Shown here: positions 43,624 to 51,723 of the stretch, in pieces
How positions within the stretch are numbered: the stretch's first letter is position 1
Layout of the letters: the number at the start of each line of letters is the position of its first letter
Assembly: GCF_007859075.1 (NCBI RefSeq)
Contig: NZ_VOAK01000021.1
Coordinates: 124,001-188,000 of the forward strand
Direction of reading: 5' to 3'
Source of the DNA: Gemmobacter aquaticus
GTDB lineage: Bacteria; Pseudomonadota; Alphaproteobacteria; Rhodobacterales; Rhodobacteraceae
DNA: 64,000 nt
The notes under the pieces: model-generated
Database searches by the model: none
Seen by the model: only the letters and a program-made list of their open reading frames with translations
Told to the model about the DNA's origin: nothing
Position numbers and translations under genes: made by a program

Positions 43624-45180
43624 ATGAGCAAGGGGCTGATCCGCAATGTCGTGACGCTTGGCGGCTGGACATTGCTCTCGCGCGGCGCGGGCTTCGCGCG
43701 CGACGTGATGATGGCGAACTATCTGGGCGCGGGACCGATGTCGGATGCGTTCTTTGTCGCGCAATCCCTGCCCAACATGTTCCGACGGTTCTTTGCCGAA
43801 GGCGCCTTCAACCAGGCCTTCGTGCCGCTTTTTGCCAAAAAGGCCGAAGCCGGCGAGGACGCGCAGGCCTTTGCGCAGGACGCCTTCAATGGCATGACGG
43901 CGCTGCTTGTCGTCTTCTCGATCATCGGAACGCTGGCGATGCCGCTTCTGGTGTGGATGATGGCCGCCGGCTTTGCCGGGGATGACCGCTTTGATCTGGC
44001 CGTAACCTATGGCGAGATCGGCTTTTCCTACATCCTGTTCATCAGCCTTGTTGCACTCCTGTCTGGTGTTCTGGTCACCAAGGGGCGCTTTACCGAGGCC
44101 GGGTTCGTGCCGGTCCTGATGAACCTTGCCTTCATCGCGTCCATGCTGCTGGCCGACTGGCGTGGCTGGAACATGGGGCTGACGCTGGCCTGGACGCTGC
44201 CGCTGACGGGCGTTCTGCAATTCGGCTTCACATGGTTTGCCGCACGTGCGGCGGGGCATACCTTCACCCTCGGGCGACCGCGCTGGACACCGGATCTGAA
44301 ACGGCTCGCGATCATCGCGGGGCCCGCGATCCTTGCGGGCGGGGTGGTGCAGATCAACCTGCTGGTCGGTCGACAGGTGGCATCCTTTACCGAGGGCGCC
44401 GTGGCCTGGATGTCCTATGCTGACCGGCTATATCAACTGCCGCTTGGCGTCGTCGGCATCGCCATCGGAACGGCGCTGCTGCCTGATCTCAGCCGCCGAC
44501 TGCGCGCGGGCGATGCCGAGGGCGGACGGGCGTCCTTTAACCGGGGGGCCGAGTTCGCGCTCGCGCTCACCCTGCCCGCGGCGGTTGCGTTGGTGGTTAT
44601 CGCCATGCCGCTTATACAGGTGCTGTTCCAGCGTGGCGCTTTTGGCGCGGATGACACGGCCAATACCGCGCTGGTTCTGGCCGCCTATGGGCTCGGCCTG
44701 CCCGCCTTTGTGCTGCACAAGGTTCTGCAGCCACTCTACTACGCGCGCGAGGATACGCGGCGACCGTTCAAGTTCGCCGTCTGGTCGATGGTCGTGAACG
44801 CGGCCTTTGCCATTGGGATGATGCCGGTGATGGGCTTTGTCGCCGCAGCGCTCGCCACCTCGGTTTCCGGCTGGACGATGGTCTGGCAGTTGTGGCGCGG
44901 ATCGCGTGGCATGGACGATGCGGCCCGGTTTGACGACCGTTTCAAGCAGCGCCTGCCACGGATCATCCTCGCCGCCCTCGTGATGGGGGTCGTGCTGTGG
45001 GGTATGACCGTCCTGCTTGGCCCCGCACTCGATGTTGCGCGCTGGCGCTGGATGGCACTGGCTGCGCTGGTCTTCGGCGGGATGCTCTCGTACTTCGGCG
45101 CCGGAACCCTGTTCGGGGCATTCCGACTGGCCGAGTTCAAGGCGCTGATGCGCCGCCGTCGCGATACGGATGCGGGCTGA
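43624..45180 (+). CDS. murJ: Lipid II flippase MurJ
   Basis: A 518-residue inner-membrane MOP-superfamily flippase with about 14 helices that moves lipid II to the periplasmic face. The N-terminus has GGWTLLSRGAGFARDVMMAN and then RRFFAEGAFNQAFVPLF, the conserved Arg-containing motif of MurJ. PLYYAREDTRRPFKFA lies near residues 365-385. It starts 9 bases after glnD; the glnD-murJ order is widespread in alphaproteobacteria. It ends flush against the convergent ccoS stop (no intergenic bases). Confidence 0.96.
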   Translation: MSKGLIRNVVTLGGWTLLSRGAGFARDVMMANYLGAGPMSDAFFVAQSLPNMFRRFFAEGAFNQAFVPLFAKKAEAGEDAQAFAQDAFNGMTALLVVFSIIGTLAMPLLVWMMAAGFAGDDRFDLAVTYGEIGFSYILFISLVALLSGVLVTKGRFTEAGFVPVLMNLAFIASMLLADWRGWNMGLTLAWTLPLTGVLQFGFTWFAARAAGHTFTLGRPRWTPDLKRLAIIAGPAILAGGVVQINLLVGRQVASFTEGAVAWMSYADRLYQLPLGVVGIAIGTALLPDLSRRLRAGDAEGGRASFNRGAEFALALTLPAAVALVVIAMPLIQVLFQRGAFGADDTANTALVLAAYGLGLPAFVLHKVLQPLYYAREDTRRPFKFAVWSMVVNAAFAIGMMPVMGFVAAALATSVSGWTMVWQLWRGSRGMDDAARFDDRFKQRLPRIILAALVMGVVLWGMTVLLGPALDVARWRWMALAALVFGGMLSYFGAGTLFGAFRLAEFKALMRRRRDTDAG

Positions 45181-45339
45181 TCAGGGTTTCGGCCGGTCGT
45201 CGTAGTCGGTTGTCAGGATGCGGTTCGCATCACCCTGTGGGTCATCGAATTGCCCCTTCTTCAGCGCCCAGAAGAAGGCGGCAAGTCCAATGCCCCCCAG
45301 AAACAGGGAAATCGGGATCAGGATGGTCAGGATTTCCAT
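45181..45339 (-). CDS. ccoS: cbb3-type cytochrome oxidase assembly protein CcoS
   Basis: A 52-residue single-helix membrane protein: residues 2-26 (EILTILIPISLFLGGIGLAA and on) form the helix, followed by ALKKGQFDDPQGDANRIL, the conserved CcoS tail. It is needed to insert heme and copper into CcoN. It is the last gene of ccoGHIS, 3 bases after ccoI, and its stop abuts the murJ stop. The ATG at 45339 is the only start that includes the helix. Confidence 0.95.
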   Translation of the reverse strand: MEILTILIPISLFLGGIGLAAFFWALKKGQFDDPQGDANRILTTDYDDRPKP

Positions 45340-45342
45340 GGA

Positions 45343-47562
45343 TCAGCGCAGCCTCAACGCGTTCAGCGTGACAGAGATGGAAGAGAGCGACATCGCAAGC
45401 GCCGCCGCCAGTGGGGTCGCCGCCCCCACCAGTGCCAGAGGCACCGCAACGACGTTATAAGCCGCCGAGATCGCGAAGTTTTCCTTGATGCGACTTGCCG
45501 ATTGGCGGGCGATGCGCGCGGCATCGCCGATGGGGGCCATGTCTTGCCCCAGAAGCACGATGTCGGATGCGGTACGCGCAGCCTCCAGCGCGGTCGCGGG
45601 CGAGATTGAGACATGGGCTGCGGCCAGCGCCGCAGTGTCATTGAGCCCGTCCCCCACCATCAGCACACACCGCCCCTGCGCCGTCAGATCGGCCACCATC
45701 GCGGCCTTTTCAGCGGGCAGCGCGCCTGCGGTGTAGTCGAGGATGCCCAGCCGTGCCGCCAGCGCGGCAACCGCACCTTCGGTATCACCGGAAATCAGGC
45801 GGATCTGTTTGCCCTGCCGCCGCAACTCGGCGATCGCCTCGGCCGCGCCGGGGCGCAGACTGTCGGTGAAGGTAAAGGCATGCGGCGCGCCATCCCCCAT
45901 GCAGAGCCAAGTCGCGGTCACACCCAGATCGGTCTCTGCCCCGCACCACCCGGCCCGACCCAGTCGAACCCGGCGACCATGCCAGGTGCCCTCGACGCCA
46001 TAGCCCGGCACCTCGGTCAGATCGGCGACCGTCTCGGGGCGCAGCCCTGCCGCACGCGCGCCCAGAACCAGAGCCTGCGCCAGCGGATGTGACGAGCCCT
46101 CGGCCAGCGCCATCGCAAGCTCGGCGGCCTGCCGGGGGTGATCGCCCAGATTGGTCAGTTCCGGCACACCCATCGTCAACGTCCCGGTCTTGTCAAAGAC
46201 GACGGTATCCACCTCGGCCAGGCGCTCCAGCGCCGTGCCCTGCTTGATCAGAAGCCCCTTGCGGAACAGTTTGCCGCTTGCGGCTGTGACCACCGCCGGA
46301 ACGGCAAGGCCAAGCGCGCAGGGGCAGGTGATGATCAGCACCGCAGCTGAGATGTTCACCGCATAGCGGATGTCGCCGCCCGTCGCCCACATCCAGTACC
46401 CGAAGGCCGAGAAGGACAGCAAATGCACCAGAGGCGAATAAAGGCGTGAGGCGCGTTCCGCGAGGCTCGTGTAGCGGGTCTTGGCGCTTTCGGCCACCGC
46501 AACCAGATCGGCCATGCGGTGCAGGCTCGAATCGCGACCCGCCGCCGTCACGCGCAGGGTCAGCGGCCCGGTCAGGTTCACTTCGCCCGCGCTCACGATG
46601 CTGTCGGGGCCGGCCCATGCAGGCAGGCTTTCCCCTGTCAGAAGCGAGCGGTCGATCTCGGACGTGCCCTCAACCACCACACCGTCGACCGGCATCCGCC
46701 CGCCGGGGCGCACGCGCACAAGATCGCCGGGGCGGATTTCCGAAATGGGGGTGATGACCTCGGCCCCGTCCCGCAGGACAGCGGCGCGCGGCACCTCGAG
46801 CGCGGCCAGTTCCTCGGCGGCCGAACGCGCCACGGCACGGGTGCGGTGATCGAGATACCGCCCGAGCAGCAGGAAGAACGCAAGCATAACGGCCGCGTCA
46901 AAATAGGCGTGATGACCCGAATGAATCGTCTCGAAGACCGAGATGGACGAGGCGAGGATCAGCGCGAGGCTGATCGGCACGTCCATGCCCAGCCGTCCGG
47001 CCCGCAGGCTGGCCCAAGCCGAGCGGAAGAACGGCTGGCCCGCAAAGACCACGGTGGGCAGCGCAATCGCCCCGGAAATCCAGTGGAACATGTCGCGCGT
47101 CGCATCCTCGGCCCCCGACCAGACGGCGACCGACAGAAGCATGACGTTCATCATGGAAAAGAACGCCACGCCAAGCCGCATCAGCAGATCACGGCCCTGC
47201 TTGTCGGTTTCGGTCGCGGACAGAAGGCCGGGGTCAAGCTCATGCGCCTCGTATCCGACGCCCTCCAGAACCCCGGCCAGCATGTCGGCATCAACCTCGG
47301 GTGATGCATCGACCGACACACGCTTCATCGTCAGGTTCACGCGTGCCGAATGAACCCCTGGCACTGCGGCCAGTGCGTTCTCGACCGTGGAGATGCAGGC
47401 CGCGCAATGCGCCGTCGGGATAGACAGCACGAGCCGCGCATCCTTTGCCGAAGCAAGCGCAGCAAGCCGCTCGGCTGAGGGCGCGGCCACACAGGCCGGG
47501 CAGGCCGAAACCGCCGTCACGCCATCGCCTTCGGCCAGCAGCGGCCCCTGGACAGTCGCCAT
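45343..47562 (-). CDS. ccoI: Copper-exporting P1B-type ATPase CcoI (FixI/RdxI)
   Basis: A 739-residue inner-membrane P-type ATPase supplying copper to the cbb3 oxidase. An N-terminal cluster CPAC (21-24) precedes the heavy-metal domain with HCAAC (about 53-57). Eight helices follow, the intramembrane metal site is TCPCALG, the phosphorylation site is DKTGTLTMG, the actuator motif is LLTGESLPAW, and MVGDGLNDTAALAAA closes the P-domain. The order and length match FixI. It is third in ccoGHIS, 4 bases after ccoH. Confidence 0.96.
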   Translation of the reverse strand: MATVQGPLLAEGDGVTAVSACPACVAAPSAERLAALASAKDARLVLSIPTAHCAACISTVENALAAVPGVHSARVNLTMKRVSVDASPEVDADMLAGVLEGVGYEAHELDPGLLSATETDKQGRDLLMRLGVAFFSMMNVMLLSVAVWSGAEDATRDMFHWISGAIALPTVVFAGQPFFRSAWASLRAGRLGMDVPISLALILASSISVFETIHSGHHAYFDAAVMLAFFLLLGRYLDHRTRAVARSAAEELAALEVPRAAVLRDGAEVITPISEIRPGDLVRVRPGGRMPVDGVVVEGTSEIDRSLLTGESLPAWAGPDSIVSAGEVNLTGPLTLRVTAAGRDSSLHRMADLVAVAESAKTRYTSLAERASRLYSPLVHLLSFSAFGYWMWATGGDIRYAVNISAAVLIITCPCALGLAVPAVVTAASGKLFRKGLLIKQGTALERLAEVDTVVFDKTGTLTMGVPELTNLGDHPRQAAELAMALAEGSSHPLAQALVLGARAAGLRPETVADLTEVPGYGVEGTWHGRRVRLGRAGWCGAETDLGVTATWLCMGDGAPHAFTFTDSLRPGAAEAIAELRRQGKQIRLISGDTEGAVAALAARLGILDYTAGALPAEKAAMVADLTAQGRCVLMVGDGLNDTAALAAAHVSISPATALEAARTASDIVLLGQDMAPIGDAARIARQSASRIKENFAISAAYNVVAVPLALVGAATPLAAALAMSLSSISVTLNALRLR

Positions 47563-47566
47563 GCTC

Positions 47567-48022
47567 TTAGCCCTTCACGAACAGGTCTATACGTTGCTGG
47601 AAGCGCGTGCCATCCTCGGCCTGCGCCTTGACCTGCAGCATCCACTTCCCCGGCGCGAGATCCAGCGGCGCGACGAGCCTGCCCGCCTCACGCACGAACT
47701 CGGGCCGCTGGTCCTCGTTGGACGATGTCGTGCGACCCACAAGCACCTCAAGCCCGTTTACCTGAACCGGCAGCCCCGCGCGGTCGGTGAAGGTCAGAAA
47801 CAGGCCCTCGCCTGCGACATACTCATGCTGAAGCGTCCAACCCAAGGCATCTTGCGCATCGCGGGCGGCCTCGAACTCCTGCGAGGCGACGTAGGAATTC
47901 TTCACCTCCAGCCCCGGAAAGGTGGACACAGCCTGCCAAGCCATCACCACATTGACCGCGATGATCACCGCGAATGCGCCCGCCGTTACCAGAAAGACCT
48001 GCCGCCCCGTGATCTCTGCCAT
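47567..48022 (-). CDS. ccoH: cbb3 oxidase assembly protein CcoH (FixH/RdxH)
   Basis: A 151-residue protein anchored by one N-terminal helix (about residues 9-30) with the rest periplasmic. NVVMAWQAVSTFPGLEVKNS, with the helix-end tryptophan and GLEVKNSY, is diagnostic of FixH. It stabilises CcoI and the assembling CcoN/CcoO. The ATG at 48022 follows AAGGAA and a second GGAGG upstream. It is second in ccoGHIS, with 53 bases between it and ccoG. Confidence 0.94.
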   Translation of the reverse strand: MAEITGRQVFLVTAGAFAVIIAVNVVMAWQAVSTFPGLEVKNSYVASQEFEAARDAQDALGWTLQHEYVAGEGLFLTFTDRAGLPVQVNGLEVLVGRTTSSNEDQRPEFVREAGRLVAPLDLAPGKWMLQVKAQAEDGTRFQQRIDLFVKG

Positions 48023-48075
48023 GATCTTTTCCTTTCCTCCGTTGGCCGGGCGACGGTGCGCCGCGCGGGCCACGG

Positions 48076-49518
48076 TTATTTTCCGGCGCCGTTGAAGACC
48101 GTGTCGTGATAGGTCCGCGCCTCTTTGCTGCCGGGCGTCGTCACCGCCTCGGAAACCCAGATGCGGACATCGGTGCGCGCAGACTGCGCGGCCTCGGATC
48201 CGGCCTCCGCCTCAATATAAAGGCGGGCGGACAGCGTGTCATTCGCCGGTACGCGCACGACATTGCCCTCGGCCCCCTCGACCTTCATCGTCACATGCGA
48301 ACCAGAGGTCACCGTCAGTGCGTAGTCGTGATCCGATCCCAGCTTGTTGCGCAAACGGACATCATAGGCATTGCGGATCGTGCCGTCCGAGAGCGTAACA
48401 AACAGCGGGTTGCGAATGGGCGAGACGTTCATGTCGATATCCGACCGCAGGAACAGCGCCACGATCAGACCGATGCCGACGCCGCCCCAAAGCACGGTGT
48501 AGAGCACGGTGCGCGGGCGGAAGACATGTTTCCAGATCGATTTCGGGGGCATCCCGGCGCGCTCGCGCGTCTCATCGGTCAGCGCCAGATAGTCGATCAG
48601 GCCGCGGGGCTTGCCCACCTTGTCCATGATGTCGTTGCAGGCGTCGATGCACAAGCCGCAGGTGATGCAGGCCATCTGCTGACCATCGCGGATATCGATC
48701 CCCATCGGACAGACGTTGACGCAAGCCATGCAGTCGATGCAATCGCCCAACTCATCCGCGCCATCGGCCTTGCGGTGCTTGCCGCGCGGCTCGCCCCGCC
48801 ATTCGCGATAGGCGATGGTCAGCGTATCCTCATCCATCATCGCCGCCTGAATCCGCGGCCAGGGGCAAGCGTAGATGCAGACCTGTTCGCGGAAAAAGCC
48901 GCCAAAGGCAAAGGTGGTGGCCGTCAGGATCGCGATGGTGGTGTAGGCGACCGGATGGGCCTGCCCGGTCAGCAGGTTGCTGAGCAGCGTCGGCGCATCG
49001 GTGAAGTAGAAAACCCAGGCCCCGCCCGTCGCAAGGCCGATCAGCAGCCACAGCGTCCATTTGATCGCGCGCTTGCGGATCTTTTCACCATCCCAGGCTT
49101 GACGATGCAGGCGCAGACGGGCGTTGCGATCCCCTTCGACCCAGCGCTCCACGAGGATCATCAGATCGGTCCACACAGTCTGCGGGCAGGCATAACCGCA
49201 CCAGACCCGCCCCGCCGCCGAGGTGAACAGAAAGAGCCCGAGCCCCGCCATGATCAGAAGCCCGGCCACAAAGTAGAATTCGTGCGGCCAGATCTCGATC
49301 ATGAAGAAGAAAAAGCGTCGATGCGCCAGATCAACCAGAATCGCCTGATCGGGCAGTTCCGGCCCACGATCCCAGCGAATCCAGGGCGCGATGTAATAGG
49401 CGCCCAGCATGAGGGCCATAAGCCACCACTTCAGGGTTCGGAAGGTGCCCTTCACCCGCTTGGGGAAAACCGGCTCGCGCGCGGCGTAAAGGGACGGCTG
49501 GCTATCTTGGCTGGACAC
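48076..49518 (-). CDS. ccoG: cbb3 oxidase assembly ferredoxin CcoG (FixG/RdxB)
   Basis: A 480-residue membrane protein with about five helices and a bacterial-ferredoxin region: CIDCMACVNVCPMGID and CITCGLCIDACN (about residues 265-300), two [4Fe-4S] binding motifs. WCGYACPQTVWTDLM near 105 and CIYACPWPRIQAAM near 212 carry further cysteines. The C-terminal third is a periplasmic IG-like domain. CcoG reduces Cu(II) for oxidase assembly. The start is GTG at 49518 with GGAG 7 bases upstream. It is first in ccoGHIS, behind an FNR box. Confidence 0.96.
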   Translation of the reverse strand: MSSQDSQPSLYAAREPVFPKRVKGTFRTLKWWLMALMLGAYYIAPWIRWDRGPELPDQAILVDLAHRRFFFFMIEIWPHEFYFVAGLLIMAGLGLFLFTSAAGRVWCGYACPQTVWTDLMILVERWVEGDRNARLRLHRQAWDGEKIRKRAIKWTLWLLIGLATGGAWVFYFTDAPTLLSNLLTGQAHPVAYTTIAILTATTFAFGGFFREQVCIYACPWPRIQAAMMDEDTLTIAYREWRGEPRGKHRKADGADELGDCIDCMACVNVCPMGIDIRDGQQMACITCGLCIDACNDIMDKVGKPRGLIDYLALTDETRERAGMPPKSIWKHVFRPRTVLYTVLWGGVGIGLIVALFLRSDIDMNVSPIRNPLFVTLSDGTIRNAYDVRLRNKLGSDHDYALTVTSGSHVTMKVEGAEGNVVRVPANDTLSARLYIEAEAGSEAAQSARTDVRIWVSEAVTTPGSKEARTYHDTVFNGAGK

Positions 49519-49586
49519 GGAGGCACTCCGGCTGACGTTCTGGCGCTTGGTCTGGCGTGATATGCAGGCAGGGAACGCACCCTGCC

Positions 49587-49600
49587 TTGACCTGTATCAA
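49587..49600 (-). promoter_or_regulatory. FNR box upstream of ccoG
   Basis: TTGAC-CTGT-ATCAA matches TTGAY-N4-ATCAA. A class II site would place the start of transcription near 49552, and CATATC (49564-49559, minus strand) fits a -10 element there. It would make ccoGHIS respond to the FnrL encoded at 56242. Confidence 0.85.
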
Positions 49601-49757
49601 AAATCGCATCGCCGATACATCTAAGCCATGCGTCAAAGTGCCCGCCAAGGGCTTTGATAACCATTGCCATGGCCCACCCACGCCTTTGACCGCCCGCCGG
49701 CGGGCTGTCATGCTGCGACGCAGGGTCGCGGGAGGGTGGCCCGACAAGGGGGGAAGC

Positions 49758-50438
49758 ATGGCAGACAAACGCAGCGTCGCACGGTCCGAGGAATTCAGCG
49801 CCGCTGAAATCGGTGCGCTCGCGCACCTTTACCGTGGCGAGGTCTATCGCTCGACCGTCTGGCGCACGCGGCTGGACACGACGACGAACTGGAGCGTGGT
49901 GACGCTTGGGGTGGCGCTTTCGATCACTTTCAGTTCACCCGGCGCCTCTCCGCTGCCGCTGATCCTTGTCGGCGTGCTGATCCTGCTTTTCCTTTCGCTT
50001 GAGGCCCGGCGCTATCGATACTTCAACGTCTGGCGGGCGCGGGCGCGCTGGATCGAGACGCATTTCTATGTGCCCATGCTGCGCGATGGCGATCTGCACA
50101 CCGAAGAAGACTGGCAGCGCGTTCTGGCTGAAGACTACCGCACGCCGCAATATCACGTCAGCTACATGACTGCCGTCGCTCGCCGCATCCGGTCAAACTA
50201 TCTGTGGATCCTGCTCATTCAGGCGTTGGCCTATGTGGGCAAGCTGATGGTCCATCCGGGTGCGGTATCGGGTTGGGATGAATTCGTCAGCCGCGCCGAT
50301 GTCGGTCCGGTGCCGGGCGAGGTCATGCTGCTTGCGGGTCTGGTCTACATCGCAATCTGGGGCGGTCTTGCCGCTTGGGTGACGATTGAGGACCAGCGAC
50401 GGGGCCGCAGGCGCGGGCAAGGCAGCTCCATGGGATGA
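49758..50438 (+). CDS. DUF2270 membrane protein
   Basis: A protein of about 226 residues. After a hydrophilic N-terminus (ALAHLYRGEVYRSTVWRTRL), two helices lie at about 45-85, a cytosolic middle contains RRYRYFNVWRARARWIETHF, and two further helices lie at about 140-160 and 185-205. The RGEVYRSTVWRTRLD motif is characteristic of DUF2270. Function unknown. The ATG at 49758 follows a GGGGGGA site. It diverges from ccoG; the FNR box between could also affect it. It converges on a LysR gene, separated by the candidate small RNA locus. Confidence 0.85.
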   Translation: MADKRSVARSEEFSAAEIGALAHLYRGEVYRSTVWRTRLDTTTNWSVVTLGVALSITFSSPGASPLPLILVGVLILLFLSLEARRYRYFNVWRARARWIETHFYVPMLRDGDLHTEEDWQRVLAEDYRTPQYHVSYMTAVARRIRSNYLWILLIQALAYVGKLMVHPGAVSGWDEFVSRADVGPVPGEVMLLAGLVYIAIWGGLAAWVTIEDQRRGRRRGQGSSMG

Positions 50439-50514
50439 AAGAAGGCACCGCTACCCCCAGGAAACGCGCGAACAGGATGGGGCGGCGGTGCCATGTCCAG
50501 CTTTGGGCCCGGAC
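50437..50514 (-). ncRNA. Candidate FnrL-dependent small RNA
   Basis: No annotated gene explains the FNR box at 50549-50562. Read on the minus strand, its centre lies 41.5 bases before position 50514, and TATGTT (50526-50521) sits where the -10 box belongs. The predicted transcript starts TGTCC, which pairs with GGACA to form hairpin 1. It then has GGCACCGC (50492-50485) pairing with GCGGTGCC (50451-50444), with an inner CCCC/GGGG stem, and ends TTCTTTC: a factor-independent terminator. Length is about 78 bases. The hairpin also lies 6 bases after the DUF2270 stop, so it may only be a terminator for the convergent genes. Direct transcript data are lacking. Confidence 0.45.
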
Positions 50515-50548
50515 ACATGAAACATAGACAGCCCGTGCTGCCACCACC

Positions 50549-50562
50549 TTGACCTGAATCAA
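50549..50562 (-). promoter_or_regulatory. Orphan FNR box overlapping the LysR stop codon
   Basis: TTGAC-CTGA-ATCAA differs from the ccoG box only inside the N4 spacer. It lies between two convergent genes, where an FNR site has no known target. On the minus strand a -10-like TATGTT is correctly spaced; on the plus strand none is seen. Confidence 0.75.
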
Positions 50563-51458
50563 GCGCGGGGCGGCACGGGCGGAAAAAACCCTGTGCCAGA
50601 CTGTCGCAGCACCCAGCGGGTAAAGGCTTTGACGGCGGCGCGTTGCGGACCGGGCCGCGTCACCAGAAAATAACCCTCCTTGTCCGGGTCCTCCATCAAC
50701 AGGCGCAGCCGGCCTGCCGCCAGATCACCCTCGACAAAGGCGCGCGCAACCACGGCCACCCCCTGCCCGTCGCGGGCGGCATCCAGCATCAGGTTGCCGG
50801 GAAGCGAGATGATCGCCGCCCCCTTGCGCCGCGTGAGGCCATTGCCATCCAAAAATGTGCTGGCCTCATTGGTGCCCAGTTCCTGCAACCATGGCAGTCC
50901 TGCCAGATGCGAGAGATCAGCAGCACGGTCTGCCGGCACCAGAGAGGGAGCGGCCACAACAACGATCGACGAGCGCAGGATCAACTGGGCATCAAGCCCC
51001 GGCCAGCCACCGTTGCCGTAGCGCAGGCCCACATCGGCCTCGCGACCGATCTCGCGCATCTCGGGGGCCGGATCGATGGCAATGTCGATCGCCGGATGAT
51101 GTGCGCGGAAGTCCGGCAGGCGCGGCATCAGCCAGCCGGCAGCAAAGGAGGGTGTGGTCGTTATGCGCAGCGGCGCCGTTTCATCGGCGCCCGTGATCTG
51201 CGCAATGGTCGTGGCGATCTGCGAGAACCCTTGGCTCAGCGCCTCGGCGAGCCGCTGGCCGTCGGCGGTCAGTGTCAATCTGCGGCCACCACGGTCAACC
51301 AGCGCCACCCCAAGCTCGCCCTCAAGTGCCCGGATCTGTTGCGAGATCGCGGCGTGCGTCACACCAATCCGCACGCCCGCCTGTTCCAGCGAACGCGCCT
51401 CGGCAAAGGCCGCAAAGGCCCTGAGGGCAGAGAGCGAGGGAAAGCGCCGCCAGTCCAT
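50559..51458 (-). CDS. LysR family transcriptional regulator, GcvA-like
   Basis: A 299-residue regulator. The N-terminal winged helix (1-65) has FPSLSALRAFAAFAEARSLE and then VTHAAISQQIRALEGELGVA, the recognition helix typical of GcvA-type LysR proteins. The effector domain begins near residue 92 (LRITTTPSFAAGWLMPRLPD), characteristic of the GcvA/AmpR group. Target and effector unknown. The divergent short gene at 51556 and the dyad at 51461 suggest autoregulation. Relative to R. sphaeroides, where I recall ccoNOQP adjoining rdxBHIS, this gene appears inserted between the two operons. Confidence 0.92.
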   Translation of the reverse strand: MDWRRFPSLSALRAFAAFAEARSLEQAGVRIGVTHAAISQQIRALEGELGVALVDRGGRRLTLTADGQRLAEALSQGFSQIATTIAQITGADETAPLRITTTPSFAAGWLMPRLPDFRAHHPAIDIAIDPAPEMREIGREADVGLRYGNGGWPGLDAQLILRSSIVVVAAPSLVPADRAADLSHLAGLPWLQELGTNEASTFLDGNGLTRRKGAAIISLPGNLMLDAARDGQGVAVVARAFVEGDLAAGRLRLLMEDPDKEGYFLVTRPGPQRAAVKAFTRWVLRQSGTGFFPPVPPRA

Positions 51459-51460
51459 TG

Positions 51461-51477
51461 TGTAACTTCACCTTACA
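51461..51477. promoter_or_regulatory. Putative LysR operator
   Basis: TGTAA-N7-TTACA, a perfect dyad containing LysR-type T-N11-A spacing, starts 2 bases upstream of the LysR ATG. A second symmetrical element, GATATC-N5-GATATC, lies at 51499-51515. Both sit between LysR and the divergent 28-codon gene. Confidence 0.5.
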
Positions 51478-51555
51478 TTTTGCAAGAATCGCTGAGTCGA
51501 TATCGGCACGATATCAATGCATACATAGGCTATCGAAGATCGAAAGGAGAATACG

Positions 51556-51642
51556 ATGTTAGCCCTGATTGCACAGAGCCTGATGATTGCCAGCCGGATG
51601 GCACCGCAGGATGCCCGGCATGACGATACGCGGAAGCGCTGA
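51556..51642 (+). CDS. Possible 28-residue microprotein
   Basis: An ATG at 51556 is preceded by AAAGGAG at 6-base spacing, one of the best ribosome sites in the window. The product is 28 residues: a hydrophobic N-terminal half (MLALIAQSLMIASRMA) and a charged tail ending DDTRKR. It is divergent from the LysR gene and followed, 22 bases later, by a strong terminator, so it has the layout of a complete transcription unit. It might be a leader peptide, a membrane microprotein or the 5' part of a regulatory RNA. No homologue is recognised. Confidence 0.45.
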   Translation: MLALIAQSLMIASRMAPQDARHDDTRKR

Positions 51643-51663
51643 GACCATGGTGGCAGAACAGTA

Positions 51664-51692
51664 AAGGCCCCCGGACATCATCCGGGGGCCTT
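51664..51692. terminator. Strong bidirectional terminator between the short gene and ccoP
   Basis: AAGGCCCCCGG (51664-51674) pairs perfectly with CCGGGGGCCTT (51682-51692) around the 7-base loop ACATCAT, an 11-bp stem. TTCGAATTTT follows on the plus strand and TTTACTGTT on the minus strand. It ends ccoNOQP and the short plus-strand unit. Confidence 0.9.
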
Positions 51693-51723
51693 CGAATTTT
51701 CAGGGACTGCAGGCTTGCAGAGA

